Shown: positions 1 to 7,781 of the stretch, in pieces
Position numbering within the stretch: position 1 is the stretch's first letter
Layout of the letters: each line of letters begins with the position of its first letter
Virus record (IMG/VR): IMGVR_UViG_3300046714_000321
Coordinates: 1 to 52,519 of that record
Length of the DNA: 52,519 nucleotides
Reading direction: 5' to 3' (one strand)
DNA from: a virus
Made by a program: the position numbers and the translations under genes
The notes under the pieces: model-generated
Database searches by the model: none
What the model saw: only the letters and a program-made list of their open reading frames with translations
Told to the model about the DNA's origin: nothing

Positions 1-127
1 ATTGCCGAGGCCCTTGAGGCCCACGCGGCTTTCACCCTCGGCCAGGTACTTATCAAGCTTGCGCTCGAATGCACCGCGGGCCGTGGTCGCCTTTTCCACG
101 TCGATTGAGCCAGGCAGACCCTGGGTC
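1..127. repeat. Terminal direct repeat (assembly overlap)
   Basis: Bases 1-127 are identical to bases 52393-52519. The repeat lies inside one continuous reading frame, the major capsid gene, which is intact only when the two ends are joined. The length of 127 suggests a k-mer overlap of a circular or circularly permuted genome rather than a biological terminal repeat. This is an inference. Confidence 0.95.
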
Positions 128-558
128 CGCGCAAGCATCGCTTGACGACGGAGGTCCATGATCGAGTAATCCCAGGCCACACCGAACGAGACGATCGGGG
201 TGGAGGTTTGCCCACCCGCGATATCCGCGCGCGGGAAATCGTCCGCGTAGTCGTCGATCAAGTCGGCCTCGCCGAATTCCTTGATCATGGTGTACGTGTG
301 CGACGTCGCACCGTCCGGAATCGTCCCCGTCGCGACGGGGAAGAGCGCGCGGCCCTTCGCGGACTCCGTCAGAATCCGGTACGCCTCTTGGAACTGAAAC
401 TCCAGACCTCGGGTAAAGGCCATGGTTTCGTTCGCGTCGTGGCGGACACCCGGCAAAGCCAGGTTGAGGAGGCCTTTGGAGGCCTCGTGCATGTTCCAGA
501 CCACGCCCTCTGCGTAGCGCTCGTGGTAAATGTGGTCGAAGCGGCCGAGTTTGCGCAT
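1..558 (-). CDS. Major capsid protein, N-terminal part (continues at 52392)
   Basis: The gene starts at ATG 558-556 (MRKLGRFDHIYHERYAEG) with a ribosome site AAGGAA about 9 nt upstream. It runs off base 1 and continues at 52392, giving a joined protein of 354 residues. The N-terminal part carries the long-helix and E-loop-like stretch expected of an HK97-type shell protein (FTRGLEFQFQEAYRILTESA). The family looks like the DUF2184 group of major capsid proteins. It follows the cement gene (568-1077) and the protease/scaffold in the usual head order protease, decoration, capsid. It forms the icosahedral shell. The family assignment rests mainly on the C-terminal part and the gene order. Confidence 0.85.
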   Translation of the reverse strand, partial: MRKLGRFDHIYHERYAEGVVWNMHEASKGLLNLALPGVRHDANETMAFTRGLEFQFQEAYRILTESAKGRALFPVATGTIPDGATSHTYTMIKEFGEADLIDDYADDFPRADIAGGQTSTPIVSFGVAWDYSIMDLRRQAMLARTQGLPGSIDVEKATTARGAFERKLDKYLAEGESRVGLKGLGN

Positions 559-567
559 GGGAGTTCC

Positions 568-1077
568 TTACTGAAGCGGTCCTTCCAAAACCGCGATGCA
601 GAGAGACGTGTCCGAAACATCCTTCTTGAAAAGGATCTTGGTGAGGTAGACCTCTTGTCCGGTCGTGGTGGAGGTGCTCGCGTCCGTGAGCTTGCCCCGG
701 TGCTGAGCTTCCGAGTTACTGTCGTCGCTCGCGCTACGAACCTTGGCCGCCGTCAGAGGCGCATCCGTCGTGCCGGTAAACGACACGTAGATTTCACCCT
801 GTCGCATGACCGGGACCTGATCGCCCGCCGCGTAACCGCCGCTCTGGCGGACGCTGTCGAACATGGTCACACCGGCCAGCTTGCCCACGGCCGAGGCCGT
901 TTTGGGAAGGCGGACGTTACCCGCGGTGTTCGGGTCCAGTTCCACGACCACGCCGAAGGGGAGAGCCTCGGTCGCGATGTAGTGGTGAACCTTCTTGCCC
1001 GCGTTGCATGCCACCATGCCCGGCAATGCTGCCGTGGTGTCAAGACCGACTGCACTGGTTTGGGGACCGATCGACAT
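568..1077 (-). CDS. Capsid decoration / structural cement protein
   Basis: The 169-residue protein (MSIGPQTSAVGLDTTAALPG) is rich in small and beta-forming residues. It contains the GVTMFDSVRQSGGYAAGDQVPVMRQGEIYV segment typical of the gp24-like structural cement proteins that lie between protease and major capsid genes in many phages. Such proteins bind the shell surface at capsomer interfaces and stabilise the expanded head. The start ATG has a GGGCGG-type site upstream, and the gene ends 10 bp before the capsid start, so the two should be cotranscribed. The role is inferred from composition and position. Confidence 0.75.
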   Translation of the reverse strand: MSIGPQTSAVGLDTTAALPGMVACNAGKKVHHYIATEALPFGVVVELDPNTAGNVRLPKTASAVGKLAGVTMFDSVRQSGGYAAGDQVPVMRQGEIYVSFTGTTDAPLTAAKVRSASDDSNSEAQHRGKLTDASTSTTTGQEVYLTKILFKKDVSDTSLCIAVLEGPLQ

Positions 1078-1079
1078 GA

Positions 1080-2156
1080 TTACTTACCGCCCTTTTCGAA
1101 GGCCTTTCGATTGGCCTCCATCATCTTTTCGCGCGCGCTCCAAGCTGACGGTTCGTCGCTGGAGTCTTCGCGGGTGATTTCCTCCGTGGTGCCAGTGGCG
1201 GCCCGGCGGACCTCCGAAAGGCTTTCCTCGTTTTCGTCCTTACGCGCGTTCTCGCACGCGATATCGAAACGAACCTGGAGGTACGTATCCGAGAGGCCGT
1301 CCATCTTGAGGGCGGGGCTCTCCTTCTTGATCACGGCCTCAAGGATCTGACGATCCGTCTTACCGGCCAGGTCGGCGTCCGCGCCGAGCACCACGCGAGC
1401 GTCCTCACGGAGCTTCAACGCAGCGACCAGGAGGCCGGGGAGTTTATCCTCCGCGTCCTTGCGAGCCGACTTTGCCTTATCGAGCTCCGCTTGGAGGGAG
1501 TCAGCGCGCGCCGTCTGCTTCTCGGCTTCCGCCTTAGCAGCATCGCGCTCCGCTTCGACCTTGGCCAGTAGGGCCTTCGTTGCTTCGTCCATGCCCAAAG
1601 GTGTAGAAGCGGGCGAAATAACAGCAGAGTCTGTTACCTGATCGCCCTTGCCATCCAACCGGAGGCGCACATCCGACCCCGCGCGGCCACGATCGACCAA
1701 AGCCGTGTGGTTGTATCGGATATGCGTCTGAACGGCATCGTAACGACCCCCTTCATAATCCCCAGGAGTGTCGTTCAGGCTGACGTCATAACCGCAAGAA
1801 AGTTCAACCTTCCCGGATTTCACAACGGAGCATGCCTTAGCGTCTTGCACATAAACGGTCGCCCGGACAAATGCCCCGTCCTGTCTCACATCATCGCCAA
1901 TGTGACCCACTGCGTATTTCTTCCAATTATCTGGCGTAACCAAACCGGGATGATCGACAGTTAAAGGTGCCCCCTTCAAGGAGTCCAAACTGTCCTTCTT
2001 GAAAACTTCTTCCGGAGTGCGGAGCTCGCGTCGCTCCGTTCCGTCCTCGTTGTAATAAACGAAGATACCAGTCCGGGTCAGCGTTGCATCTGCCACCATT
2101 CCACCGGACGGCGATTCGCGAACCGAGTCCAATCGGAATTTATCGAATCGGAGCAT
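1080..2156 (-). CDS. DUF2213-type prohead protease with scaffold-like C-terminus
   Basis: The protein has 358 residues from ATG 2156; TTG 2162 would add two. Residues 1 to about 165 match the DUF2213 type, with GAPLTVDHPG, a GKVELSCGYD block and YNHTALVDRGRAG near the end of the domain. These are the conserved His and Ser positions expected of this putative head-maturation protease. Residues about 190-240 form a charged Ala/Glu/Lys coiled coil (KVEAERDAAKAEAEKQTARA), as in protease-scaffold fusions. It probably directs assembly of the shell and then cleaves the scaffold. The start lies in a small hairpin, TACCC-CTTT-GGGTA, that includes the A of ATG. Confidence 0.8.
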   Translation of the reverse strand: MLRFDKFRLDSVRESPSGGMVADATLTRTGIFVYYNEDGTERRELRTPEEVFKKDSLDSLKGAPLTVDHPGLVTPDNWKKYAVGHIGDDVRQDGAFVRATVYVQDAKACSVVKSGKVELSCGYDVSLNDTPGDYEGGRYDAVQTHIRYNHTALVDRGRAGSDVRLRLDGKGDQVTDSAVISPASTPLGMDEATKALLAKVEAERDAAKAEAEKQTARADSLQAELDKAKSARKDAEDKLPGLLVAALKLREDARVVLGADADLAGKTDRQILEAVIKKESPALKMDGLSDTYLQVRFDIACENARKDENEESLSEVRRAATGTTEEITREDSSDEPSAWSAREKMMEANRKAFEKGGK

Positions 2157-2169
2157 ACCCAAAGGGGTA
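2156..2169 (-). promoter_or_regulatory. Start-codon hairpin of the protease gene
   Basis: On the minus strand TACCC (2169-2165), CTTT and GGGTA (2160-2156) form a 5-bp hairpin whose last base is the A of the ATG. The same hairpin with another loop (TACCC-TGTA-GGGTA) lies at the start of the tail chaperone gene at 34060. No ordinary Shine-Dalgarno site is seen. A translational control role is inferred. Confidence 0.4.
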
Positions 2170-2173
2170 GCCT

Positions 2174-2743
2174 TTACCGGAGAAGAGCATTCAACCGATG
2201 CCGATTTTCATAGGCCAAGCAGTCTTTTCGCCACGCATAGGACGCATCGGATTTCCGGCGATTGCAACCCCCGCAAAGCCAGGAAACATTGTCCGACACG
2301 TATCCCCGGTCAGGATCCACCCTATCGATGCTGGGTCGATCTTGAACCGATCCTGAAGAAGTCCCCGCCAGCAATTTTTGGCATAGGGGGCACTTGTCCG
2401 GAATGGGGCCAAGTGCAGCCAGCAAAGCCCCAATTTCGTCGAAAGCCCAGCCTGCTTTCTTCGCACGGTGGCGCGCCGCGCAAACTAGATAAGTGGGCGT
2501 GCACGCACGCCGGTACCCCGCCTGCATTTCGGCGTAGTAGCCAGGATGCTCCTGACGCCACTTGCGCTGATCATACCTGTTACGCGCCTTGTAGGCCTCT
2601 CTGAACGCCTCGTTCCCGTTGTGAGCCTGGTAGTGAGGCTCCTTGCCGCGCGATTTGTACGCCGCGTTTTGATTCCTCAAGCAGTCTCTACAAGCGCCGT
2701 CCGGACGGAGGTTTTCAGACCCGCAATGTGTGCATGCAGACAT
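2174..2743 (-). CDS. HNH-type endonuclease with zinc ribbons
   Basis: The protein has 189 residues. The N-terminus has CTHC and CRDC pairs about 10 residues apart (zinc ribbon). A basic middle region is followed by CPLC near residue 118 and then RPSIDRVDPDRGY, a conserved Asn and CGGCNRRKSD. This is the pattern of endonuclease VII/HNH nucleases that are often free-standing homing enzymes in phages. It is the first gene of the head operon and lies 12-18 bp upstream of the protease. It may be a selfish element or may serve packaging. The start ATG lies two bases after the predicted transcription start, so the mRNA is almost leaderless. Confidence 0.7.
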   Translation of the reverse strand: MSACTHCGSENLRPDGACRDCLRNQNAAYKSRGKEPHYQAHNGNEAFREAYKARNRYDQRKWRQEHPGYYAEMQAGYRRACTPTYLVCAARHRAKKAGWAFDEIGALLAALGPIPDKCPLCQKLLAGTSSGSVQDRPSIDRVDPDRGYVSDNVSWLCGGCNRRKSDASYAWRKDCLAYENRHRLNALLR

Positions 2744-2751
2744 CTAGTAAC

Positions 2752-2757
2752 AGTATA
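2752..2757 (-). promoter_or_regulatory. Near-leaderless promoter of the head operon
   Basis: On the minus strand TATACT (2757-2752) is followed by six bases, then AG, then ATG 2743. A GTAGCCGAC stretch precedes it, as in other boxes of this genome. Transcription would start about two bases before the start codon of the HNH gene. Confidence 0.5.
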
Positions 2758-2973
2758 GTCGGCTACTCAGCTACCCAAGGATCTTACGTTCCATATATAA
2801 TGCCTTTTCCATACCCACCACGCCCGCCCCACCCATTACCCCTCCCCCTCTTATTTCTCTTCTTATACACATAAAGATGGGTAGCTTAGGTAACATGTGG
2901 AGAATCACTCACTTTTTCGATAAGTAGCGGTTAGGTAGCCTACCCATCTGCCTAGGTAGCGACCAAAGAAAAA

Positions 2974-2998
2974 GCCCCGGTTCTTTGGAAACCGGGGC
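2974..2998 (-). terminator. Intrinsic terminator of the primase gene
   Basis: A perfect 9-bp stem, GCCCCGGTT (2974-2982) with AACCGGGGC (2990-2998), has a 7-nt loop. On the minus strand it is followed by TTTTTCTTTGG. It lies 30 bp beyond the stop codon of the primase-helicase gene. Confidence 0.9.
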
Positions 2999-3027
2999 CG
3001 GCGAGGCCGATTGGCTGGGAAAAAGAT

Positions 3028-5157
3028 TTAATTCGGGGCTGACGGCGTGGGGTCGCGTCCTGGCACCGGCGGGAGCATCTCGGATAGGTGTGAGGGCACT
3101 TCCCAGAATTTCTGGTTATGGCCATCGACCTTTCGCACACGGACCTTGCACCCCAGACGCCGGAGTATTGAGGACACGCGGTTGGTCTCCCTTCGACCCA
3201 CACCCTTCAAGTCCGAAGGCTGGCCGATGCACCCCGTGAATACCTCGCCGGCCGTGCGGAACTCTTTTCGACCCCGGAGCCACGCCTCGATCTTTGGAGA
3301 CCAGGCATCCACCTCCACGAAGGGCGAGCGGACTACCTCCAGAACCCCGTCGTCCTCGTAGTGGTGCTCGAAACGGGGATCTCGGGCCAGCTCGTACGCG
3401 GCGGCCCAGATCCGGTCCCGGTTGGCCTTCACGTATTCGATGTCCACCTTCCCGGGTATGGGAATGGGCCAGTAACGACGGTCCCCGGTGGCGTCTCGTA
3501 GAAAGTCATCGTCATTGGTGGTCCCCACGAAAACCACCTGGCGAGGTACCTCCACCTCCGCGCGTTCGTAGGGCGGTCGGTAGGCGTCCACCGTCCGAGA
3601 CAGGAACTCCTTCGCCGTCTGGTTTTCCTGGCGCAGCATGGCATCCAGCTCGCCTACCTCCACGGCCCAGCACCCCCGGAGCGCGCCGCACGCGTCCTTG
3701 CTTCGCAGGTCGGGCAAGCTCTCGCGGTACCAGGGAAACATGGCCCGGACGAAACGAGACTTACCCACACCCTGGCCACCCTGCAAAACCAGCATGGTGT
3801 CCACCTGGCACCCCGGCTGCAAAACACGGCGCACGGCCGCGACCAGGAACTTACGCAGCATGTCGTCGTAAACCGGATCCGCCGTGCCGAACACACGCGC
3901 CGACAACCCATCCAGGATGGCACCCCGGTTTTCGGCTGGCCCCAAGCTGTCCAGGTACTCGACCACCGTATGGAAGGCGTTCGTGTGCGCGACCTTCAAA
4001 ACAGCCCGTCGGATATCGTCCACCGGCGCCAAAATGCCGTTCACGCTCAACCAGAGCCGGACCCCGGAAATGTCCTCATCGCTCAACCCTCGCCCGTTCT
4101 CCGAATCCCGCATATCGACCGGGGGATCGACGGCGAAAACCTTCCGCTGGAATTCGTCATACTGGAGCACACCCTCCCAGTCGGGGTGGTTTTTTAGACC
4201 CGCAATCAGGTCATCAAAGGCCACCTTTCGCCGTTGACCCTGGGCCGTGTCGCCGTTCTGCACCGAATACTTATGCGCCGGGTTTTTCGTACGACGTTTC
4301 GGCTCCGGCGCCCGCTCCACCTCTGGCCTCGGCCGTTCAATCATCGTCCAGTCAGCGCCCAGGTACCCCCAGTCCATCTCGGTCTCGGTCTGGATGATCT
4401 TCCGCATCAGGTCGGCCTCACCCCACGGCGGCTGGCATGCGGAGTTCCACTCCTCCAGGAGCTCCAGCACGACAGGACGCGGCAAGCCCAGCTCCCGGCG
4501 AAGTTTCCCGGCGAGGATAAACGTGTGCGTTGAGCCACCCTGGCCCTCGATGGCTGGCCCCCACCGGTCGATCAGGGCACGCGCCTCCAGGAGGTTCCGA
4601 CCCATCTGGCTTGCGGTGCACGTGTAAGGCTCCGTCCCCTGGCGCTCTTTGGCCTGGTTTCTCAATAAGGCCGACAAGAGCCACGGCGGCAGTTTCGAGG
4701 GGGCCATGGCCAGCACCACCTCGTAAGTTCCGCCCGCCAAATTAACGCCGGGACCCACAACCTGGCCTCCGTCACCCCGGATATCCACACCGACGCACGG
4801 CCGCCCCTGGGTATTCCTCACGGGAAACCCGGGGTGTGCAAAGTACAGGTGAAAACCGCCCGTCGGCGTCCGGACCGTTAGGGTCGGGGGCACCGTCTGG
4901 CCCTGCTCGGCCACCCACTCGGCCCAGTTGCGTAGGCCGTTTTTCCCGTCTTTTTCATCGATATCGATGACCACGACGCCGGACGGCGCGCCCGTTACCA
5001 CTCCATACGGCTGGCCCTCCGCGACACCCTCCGTCCACTCTTGCCAGTTCGCGACAGTCGGGTGCTTACCCGTCGATTTGCCGCATGATTCGCCCGCGGG
5101 ACACTCGCAAATCCCGTCCGGGCCGACACCCCACAAGGGGATTTTGCGCACGGCCAT
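3028..5157 (-). CDS. Primase-polymerase / VapE-like helicase
   Basis: This 709-residue protein has two parts. Residues about 1-170 are a Prim-Pol (archaeo-eukaryotic primase) domain: the VVVIDIDEKDG acidic pair near residue 62, GGFHLYF near 102 and VDIRGDGGQVVGPG near 125. The C-terminal half is a D5/VapE-type superfamily 3 ATPase with Walker A GGQGVGKS near residue 460, an acidic VEVGELDAM segment and FVGTTNDDDFLRD (sensor region) near 545. It should prime and unwind DNA at the phage fork. It is transcribed alone on the minus strand, divergent from the replication operon that starts at 5201, and ends at its own terminator. Cysteines near residues 18-25 (CECPAGESC) may bind metal. Confidence 0.9.
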   Translation of the reverse strand: MAVRKIPLWGVGPDGICECPAGESCGKSTGKHPTVANWQEWTEGVAEGQPYGVVTGAPSGVVVIDIDEKDGKNGLRNWAEWVAEQGQTVPPTLTVRTPTGGFHLYFAHPGFPVRNTQGRPCVGVDIRGDGGQVVGPGVNLAGGTYEVVLAMAPSKLPPWLLSALLRNQAKERQGTEPYTCTASQMGRNLLEARALIDRWGPAIEGQGGSTHTFILAGKLRRELGLPRPVVLELLEEWNSACQPPWGEADLMRKIIQTETEMDWGYLGADWTMIERPRPEVERAPEPKRRTKNPAHKYSVQNGDTAQGQRRKVAFDDLIAGLKNHPDWEGVLQYDEFQRKVFAVDPPVDMRDSENGRGLSDEDISGVRLWLSVNGILAPVDDIRRAVLKVAHTNAFHTVVEYLDSLGPAENRGAILDGLSARVFGTADPVYDDMLRKFLVAAVRRVLQPGCQVDTMLVLQGGQGVGKSRFVRAMFPWYRESLPDLRSKDACGALRGCWAVEVGELDAMLRQENQTAKEFLSRTVDAYRPPYERAEVEVPRQVVFVGTTNDDDFLRDATGDRRYWPIPIPGKVDIEYVKANRDRIWAAAYELARDPRFEHHYEDDGVLEVVRSPFVEVDAWSPKIEAWLRGRKEFRTAGEVFTGCIGQPSDLKGVGRRETNRVSSILRRLGCKVRVRKVDGHNQKFWEVPSHLSEMLPPVPGRDPTPSAPN

Positions 5158-5179
5158 GGGCGAACCCTAGCCGAAACTT

Positions 5180-5198
5180 TTTATACCTACCTGTTATC
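5180..5198 (-). promoter_or_regulatory. Promoter box of the primase gene
   Basis: On the minus strand GATAACAGGTAGG is followed by TATAAA (5185-5180), with the same 13-base distance from GATAAC to the -10 hexamer as the boxes at 17719 and 22975. Transcription would start near 5173, giving a 16-nt leader before ATG 5157. The plus strand of this 43-bp divergent gap must also hold the start of the 5201 operon, but no clear plus-strand -10 was fixed. Confidence 0.6.
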
Positions 5199-5200
5199 TC

Positions 5201-6805
5201 ATGTCCGATATCGAGGACCTGAGACCCTGGGACGGAAAAGCCTACTGCGACGAGGAGGTCAGCCCCACCCAAATTGGCACCTGGCGCGAATGCCAGCGGA
5301 AATGGGCGTGGAAACGGATCGGGAAAATCGACGTCGGCCAGAAGGCCTCGGCCGCGCTTGGTACGCGCACGCATAAACAGCTGGAGCATTACCTGGCTGG
5401 CCAGTCCGTGGATTTCATGGATGAAACGGGCGAGATACTGGCCCCCGCGGTGGAGCATTTTCCCGCCCCTGGCCTCCCCGGCATGAAAAGCGAGTGGGAA
5501 TTTCGCCTGGAGGCGCCCAAGGCGGGCGTGATTCTGCATGGCCTCATGGATATTTGGGTGCCCCCAACCCCCGAGGATCCCTGGGCAAATATCTTCGATC
5601 TGAAAACCACGAGCGATATTAACCGCTGGGCGAAAACGCCGGAGGACCTCCAGACGGACCCCCAGGGCGTTATCTACGCGGGCGTCGGCATGGCTTACGG
5701 CACGACGGACCGCGTTAACCTCAATTGGGTCTATACCCAGACGCGAGGAACCAAGAAATCCAAGAAGGTGCATCTCCCCGTAATCGCTGGGGAAGGCGTC
5801 TTTAGAGAAAACTGGAAAAATAATCTCGATACCGCCCAGGAAATCGTCCGTAACTACAAGCGCGACAAGCGGGAGCGAGGCTCTCCGGCCTGCAAGCCTG
5901 GGGACGAGGTTTCTAAGATAATTGTTACCAGGTATCAACCAAACCCCGCCGCGTGCGATGGGTTCGGTGGGTGCCCGTACCGGGAGTTTTGTCCGGACGT
6001 TGACCCCTTTTCCGGCCTTTTCGGCGAAAACAAGGAAGACATGAGCCAAGCGAATATCGATGACCTGATCAAGGGCCTCGGGGCGCAGCACCCGACCGGA
6101 GGCGCGCCCGTGCAGATCAACCCACCGGAGCGAAGCCCCGAGCCGAACGCTGATCCCATGGCGGCCCTTCGGGCGAAGGTGGCGAGCGGGAATAGCGTGC
6201 AGCTGAGTCCGGCGGAGATCGCTCTTCTCCTGGGCCAGCCCCCGCCGGCCGCGCCGACCGTGACGGCCACGACCCCCATTCCGACGTCCCTCCCGTCCTT
6301 GTCTGAGGTCCTGCCGGCCCCTCGAGCGTCCCAGGCCGTCGCGGCCGCGGTGGGAGGCGGGGTGTCACCCCCGGCCGAGAAGCCCAAGCGAGGGCGTCCC
6401 AAGAAGGAAACGGCCCTTTCGGAGATATCCACCCCCATTATCCCGGCTTCAGAGGAAGCGGAAGCCGTGGTGAGCGGTATGCTTGCGTCGAGTAAAGCGG
6501 CCCAGGTCACGTCGGCCGACCCCATCGGGTGCCTTTACGTCAATTGCGCCCCGCTCGGGGAGGCGTGCGCGTCGCTGGGGGATATCCTCCCGGACCTGGC
6601 GGATGGTATCCGTGCCAAGCATGGCAAGGCTGATTACCGTTTCTTCGAATACGGCCAGGGCCCCGGCCATCTCTCCGAGGAGCTCAAGTCCTATCTGGAG
6701 GGGAAGAGCATCCCGGCCCTCGCCGTGGACACGCGCACGCCGGAAGGTGCCATTCTCCTGTACGCCCTTTTCCAGGCGTCCGCGCGGGTGGTCCAGGCCC
6801 GATGA
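5201..6805 (+). CDS. PD-(D/E)XK (RecB/Cas4-like) nuclease with extra C-terminal domain
   Basis: The protein has 534 residues. Residues about 10-60 (SPTQIGTWRECQRKWAWKR, LGTRTHKQLEHYL) match the start of the PDDEXK_1/RecB nuclease family. The catalytic core is GLMDIW near 113 and FDLKTTSD near 130. Late cysteines (CDGFGGCPYREFC, near 250-262) recall the Fe-S cysteines of Cas4/AddB enzymes. After a Pro/Ala-rich linker with an AT-hook-like KRGRPKK near residue 398 comes a C-terminal domain of about 90 residues (YVNCAPLGEACASLGDILPD) that I do not recognise. It leads the replication operon and probably acts in recombination or DNA processing. The nuclease call is firm; the exact role is not. Confidence 0.8.
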   Translation: MSDIEDLRPWDGKAYCDEEVSPTQIGTWRECQRKWAWKRIGKIDVGQKASAALGTRTHKQLEHYLAGQSVDFMDETGEILAPAVEHFPAPGLPGMKSEWEFRLEAPKAGVILHGLMDIWVPPTPEDPWANIFDLKTTSDINRWAKTPEDLQTDPQGVIYAGVGMAYGTTDRVNLNWVYTQTRGTKKSKKVHLPVIAGEGVFRENWKNNLDTAQEIVRNYKRDKRERGSPACKPGDEVSKIIVTRYQPNPAACDGFGGCPYREFCPDVDPFSGLFGENKEDMSQANIDDLIKGLGAQHPTGGAPVQINPPERSPEPNADPMAALRAKVASGNSVQLSPAEIALLLGQPPPAAPTVTATTPIPTSLPSLSEVLPAPRASQAVAAAVGGGVSPPAEKPKRGRPKKETALSEISTPIIPASEEAEAVVSGMLASSKAAQVTSADPIGCLYVNCAPLGEACASLGDILPDLADGIRAKHGKADYRFFEYGQGPGHLSEELKSYLEGKSIPALAVDTRTPEGAILLYALFQASARVVQAR

Positions 6806-7035
6806 AAACGCCCAAATACGAGATCCACGCGGGCCCCTTCGTGGCTACCGGTTATTGCGTTCTCAATAAGGAGATTACTGTCCTTTTCTCCCACACCGCA
6901 TCCGGGACCAAACCCTGGCGCCTCGGCCCCGAGCTCGCGGAGGCCATGGTGGAGCGGGCGCGCGCCGAGGGCTGGGACGGTGCCGCCGTCCAGGTCGTGC
7001 CCCCGCCGATCCCGATCTTGGACGAAATCCAGTGA
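6802..7035 (+). CDS. Small protein of unknown function
   Basis: The 77-residue protein (MKTPKYEIHAGPFVATGYCV) starts in an ATGA overlap with the nuclease stop and ends in a GTGA overlap with the next gene, so it is translationally coupled in the replication operon. It resembles a small beta-rich domain followed by a helix. I do not recognise the family. Confidence 0.7.
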   Translation: MKTPKYEIHAGPFVATGYCVLNKEITVLFSHTASGTKPWRLGPELAEAMVERARAEGWDGAAVQVVPPPIPILDEIQ

Positions 7036-7247
7036 GCGATCTCGAGAAAAGGCTGGCCCTAAGCCGCGTTTTCGAGGCGTGGAGGGTGGTCCCGCACCTT
7101 TCTCTTGCCAACCTGGTCGCCCTCCGCAAGCCCCTCGAGGGCGAGCTGGAGGACGTCTGGCTGGATAACCTCCACGAGGCCGCGCTGAAAGAGCGCATGA
7201 GAATGGCCCGGAAGCACCTACCCAAGGTCGCGCACCGGGTCCGATAA
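7032..7247 (+). CDS. Small basic protein of unknown function
   Basis: This 71-residue protein starts at GTG 7032 in a GTGA overlap with the previous gene. It is charged and helical (RLALSRVFEAWRVVPHLSLA), with a basic C-terminus (RMRMARKHLPKVAHRVR) that could contact nucleic acid. No family was recognised; the coupling to its neighbours supports it as a real gene. Confidence 0.65.
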   Translation: MSDLEKRLALSRVFEAWRVVPHLSLANLVALRKPLEGELEDVWLDNLHEAALKERMRMARKHLPKVAHRVR

Positions 7248-7255
7248 GGCGAAAA

Positions 7256-7450
7256 ATGAACCTCGGCCGCCACCTTTACGCCATCAAAGACAGGGTATAC
7301 GGGGAGTGGTATTGCGCCGTAACTGGCCGATATCTCACGAAATACAAGCAGTCTAGGACCCTCCTACCCAAACCCCACGCGGTTGCCATTATGAAACTCC
7401 TCCGCGAGGAGTGGCCGGAGCTGGATTTCGTCCTCGTGCGTGTCCCGTGA
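7256..7450 (+). CDS. Small protein of unknown function
   Basis: The 64-residue protein (MNLGRHLYAIKDRVYGEWYC) follows the previous stop by 8 bp and ends in a GTGA overlap with the next gene. It has aromatic beta-like residues at the N-terminus and a helix (PHAVAIMKLLREEWPELD) at the C-terminus. The function is unknown. Confidence 0.65.
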   Translation: MNLGRHLYAIKDRVYGEWYCAVTGRYLTKYKQSRTLLPKPHAVAIMKLLREEWPELDFVLVRVP

Positions 7451-7644
7451 AAGTCACCTGGCGCCCGATTCGCCCGAACGCGACGACGGCGCACGCTTTC
7501 CGCGTCGTTTGCGAGGGGATTTGGGTCCGTTTTGAGGCCCGTTCCGTTTGCAATCGTGACGGGAAGCCTAGATTTCAGGAAAATAACCAGCTCCGTAAGT
7601 GTCCGGAATGCCTGGCTCTAATCGCAGCCGCGAGGAAAAAATGA
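7447..7644 (+). CDS. Small cysteine-containing protein
   Basis: The 65-residue protein starts at GTG 7447, overlapping the previous stop. Cysteines near residues 24, 37 and in a CPEC pair near 54-57 could bind zinc (VCEGIW, VCNRDGK, RKCPECLALI). It ends in an ATGA overlap with the next gene. It may be a small nucleic-acid-binding zinc protein; this is inference. Confidence 0.6.
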   Translation: MKVTWRPIRPNATTAHAFRVVCEGIWVRFEARSVCNRDGKPRFQENNQLRKCPECLALIAAARKK

Positions 7645-7781
7645 GACTCAATCCGTCTGCCGTGACTTTCTGGATTTTTACTGGCTCCGTCGGTTACGCC
7701 GTCAATGGCGCCCATGGGGCGGCCGTCGGCCTGGCTATCGGTACCGGCGTGTCGTATTTGATTACCTGGCTGGGCTGGTGA
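7641..7781 (+). CDS. Small membrane protein
   Basis: This 46-residue protein (MRLNPSAVTFWIFTGSVGYA) is almost wholly hydrophobic and Gly/Ala-rich, with one or two short membrane spans separated by NGAHGA. ATGA and GTGA overlaps on both sides place it in the replication operon. The function is unknown. Confidence 0.6.
   Translation: MRLNPSAVTFWIFTGSVGYAVNGAHGAAVGLAIGTGVSYLITWLGW

Larger units (their letters stand above)
2744..3027. other. AT-rich intergenic region with GTAGC repeats
   Basis: This 284-bp gap separates the head operon from the primase gene. It holds an AT-rich stretch with TATATAAT near 2795, a C/T-rich tract at about 2811-2866, and six GTAGC pentamers in both orientations (near 2762, 2770, 2881, 2923, 2935 and 2955). 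A perfect 10-bp inverted repeat (AGATGGGTAG 2875-2884, CTACCCATCT 2940-2949) surrounds 55 bases. The primase terminator is at its right end. The repeats beside a primase gene make it a candidate origin or regulator-binding region; this is inference. No credible gene is seen. Confidence 0.5.

Noticed and set aside
142-1350. 402-codon plus-strand frame
   Set aside because: It is antisense to the capsid, cement and protease genes, all supported by family pattern and order.
3294-4397. 367-codon plus-strand frame
   Set aside because: It is antisense to the primase-helicase; product is Pro/Arg-rich with no motif.
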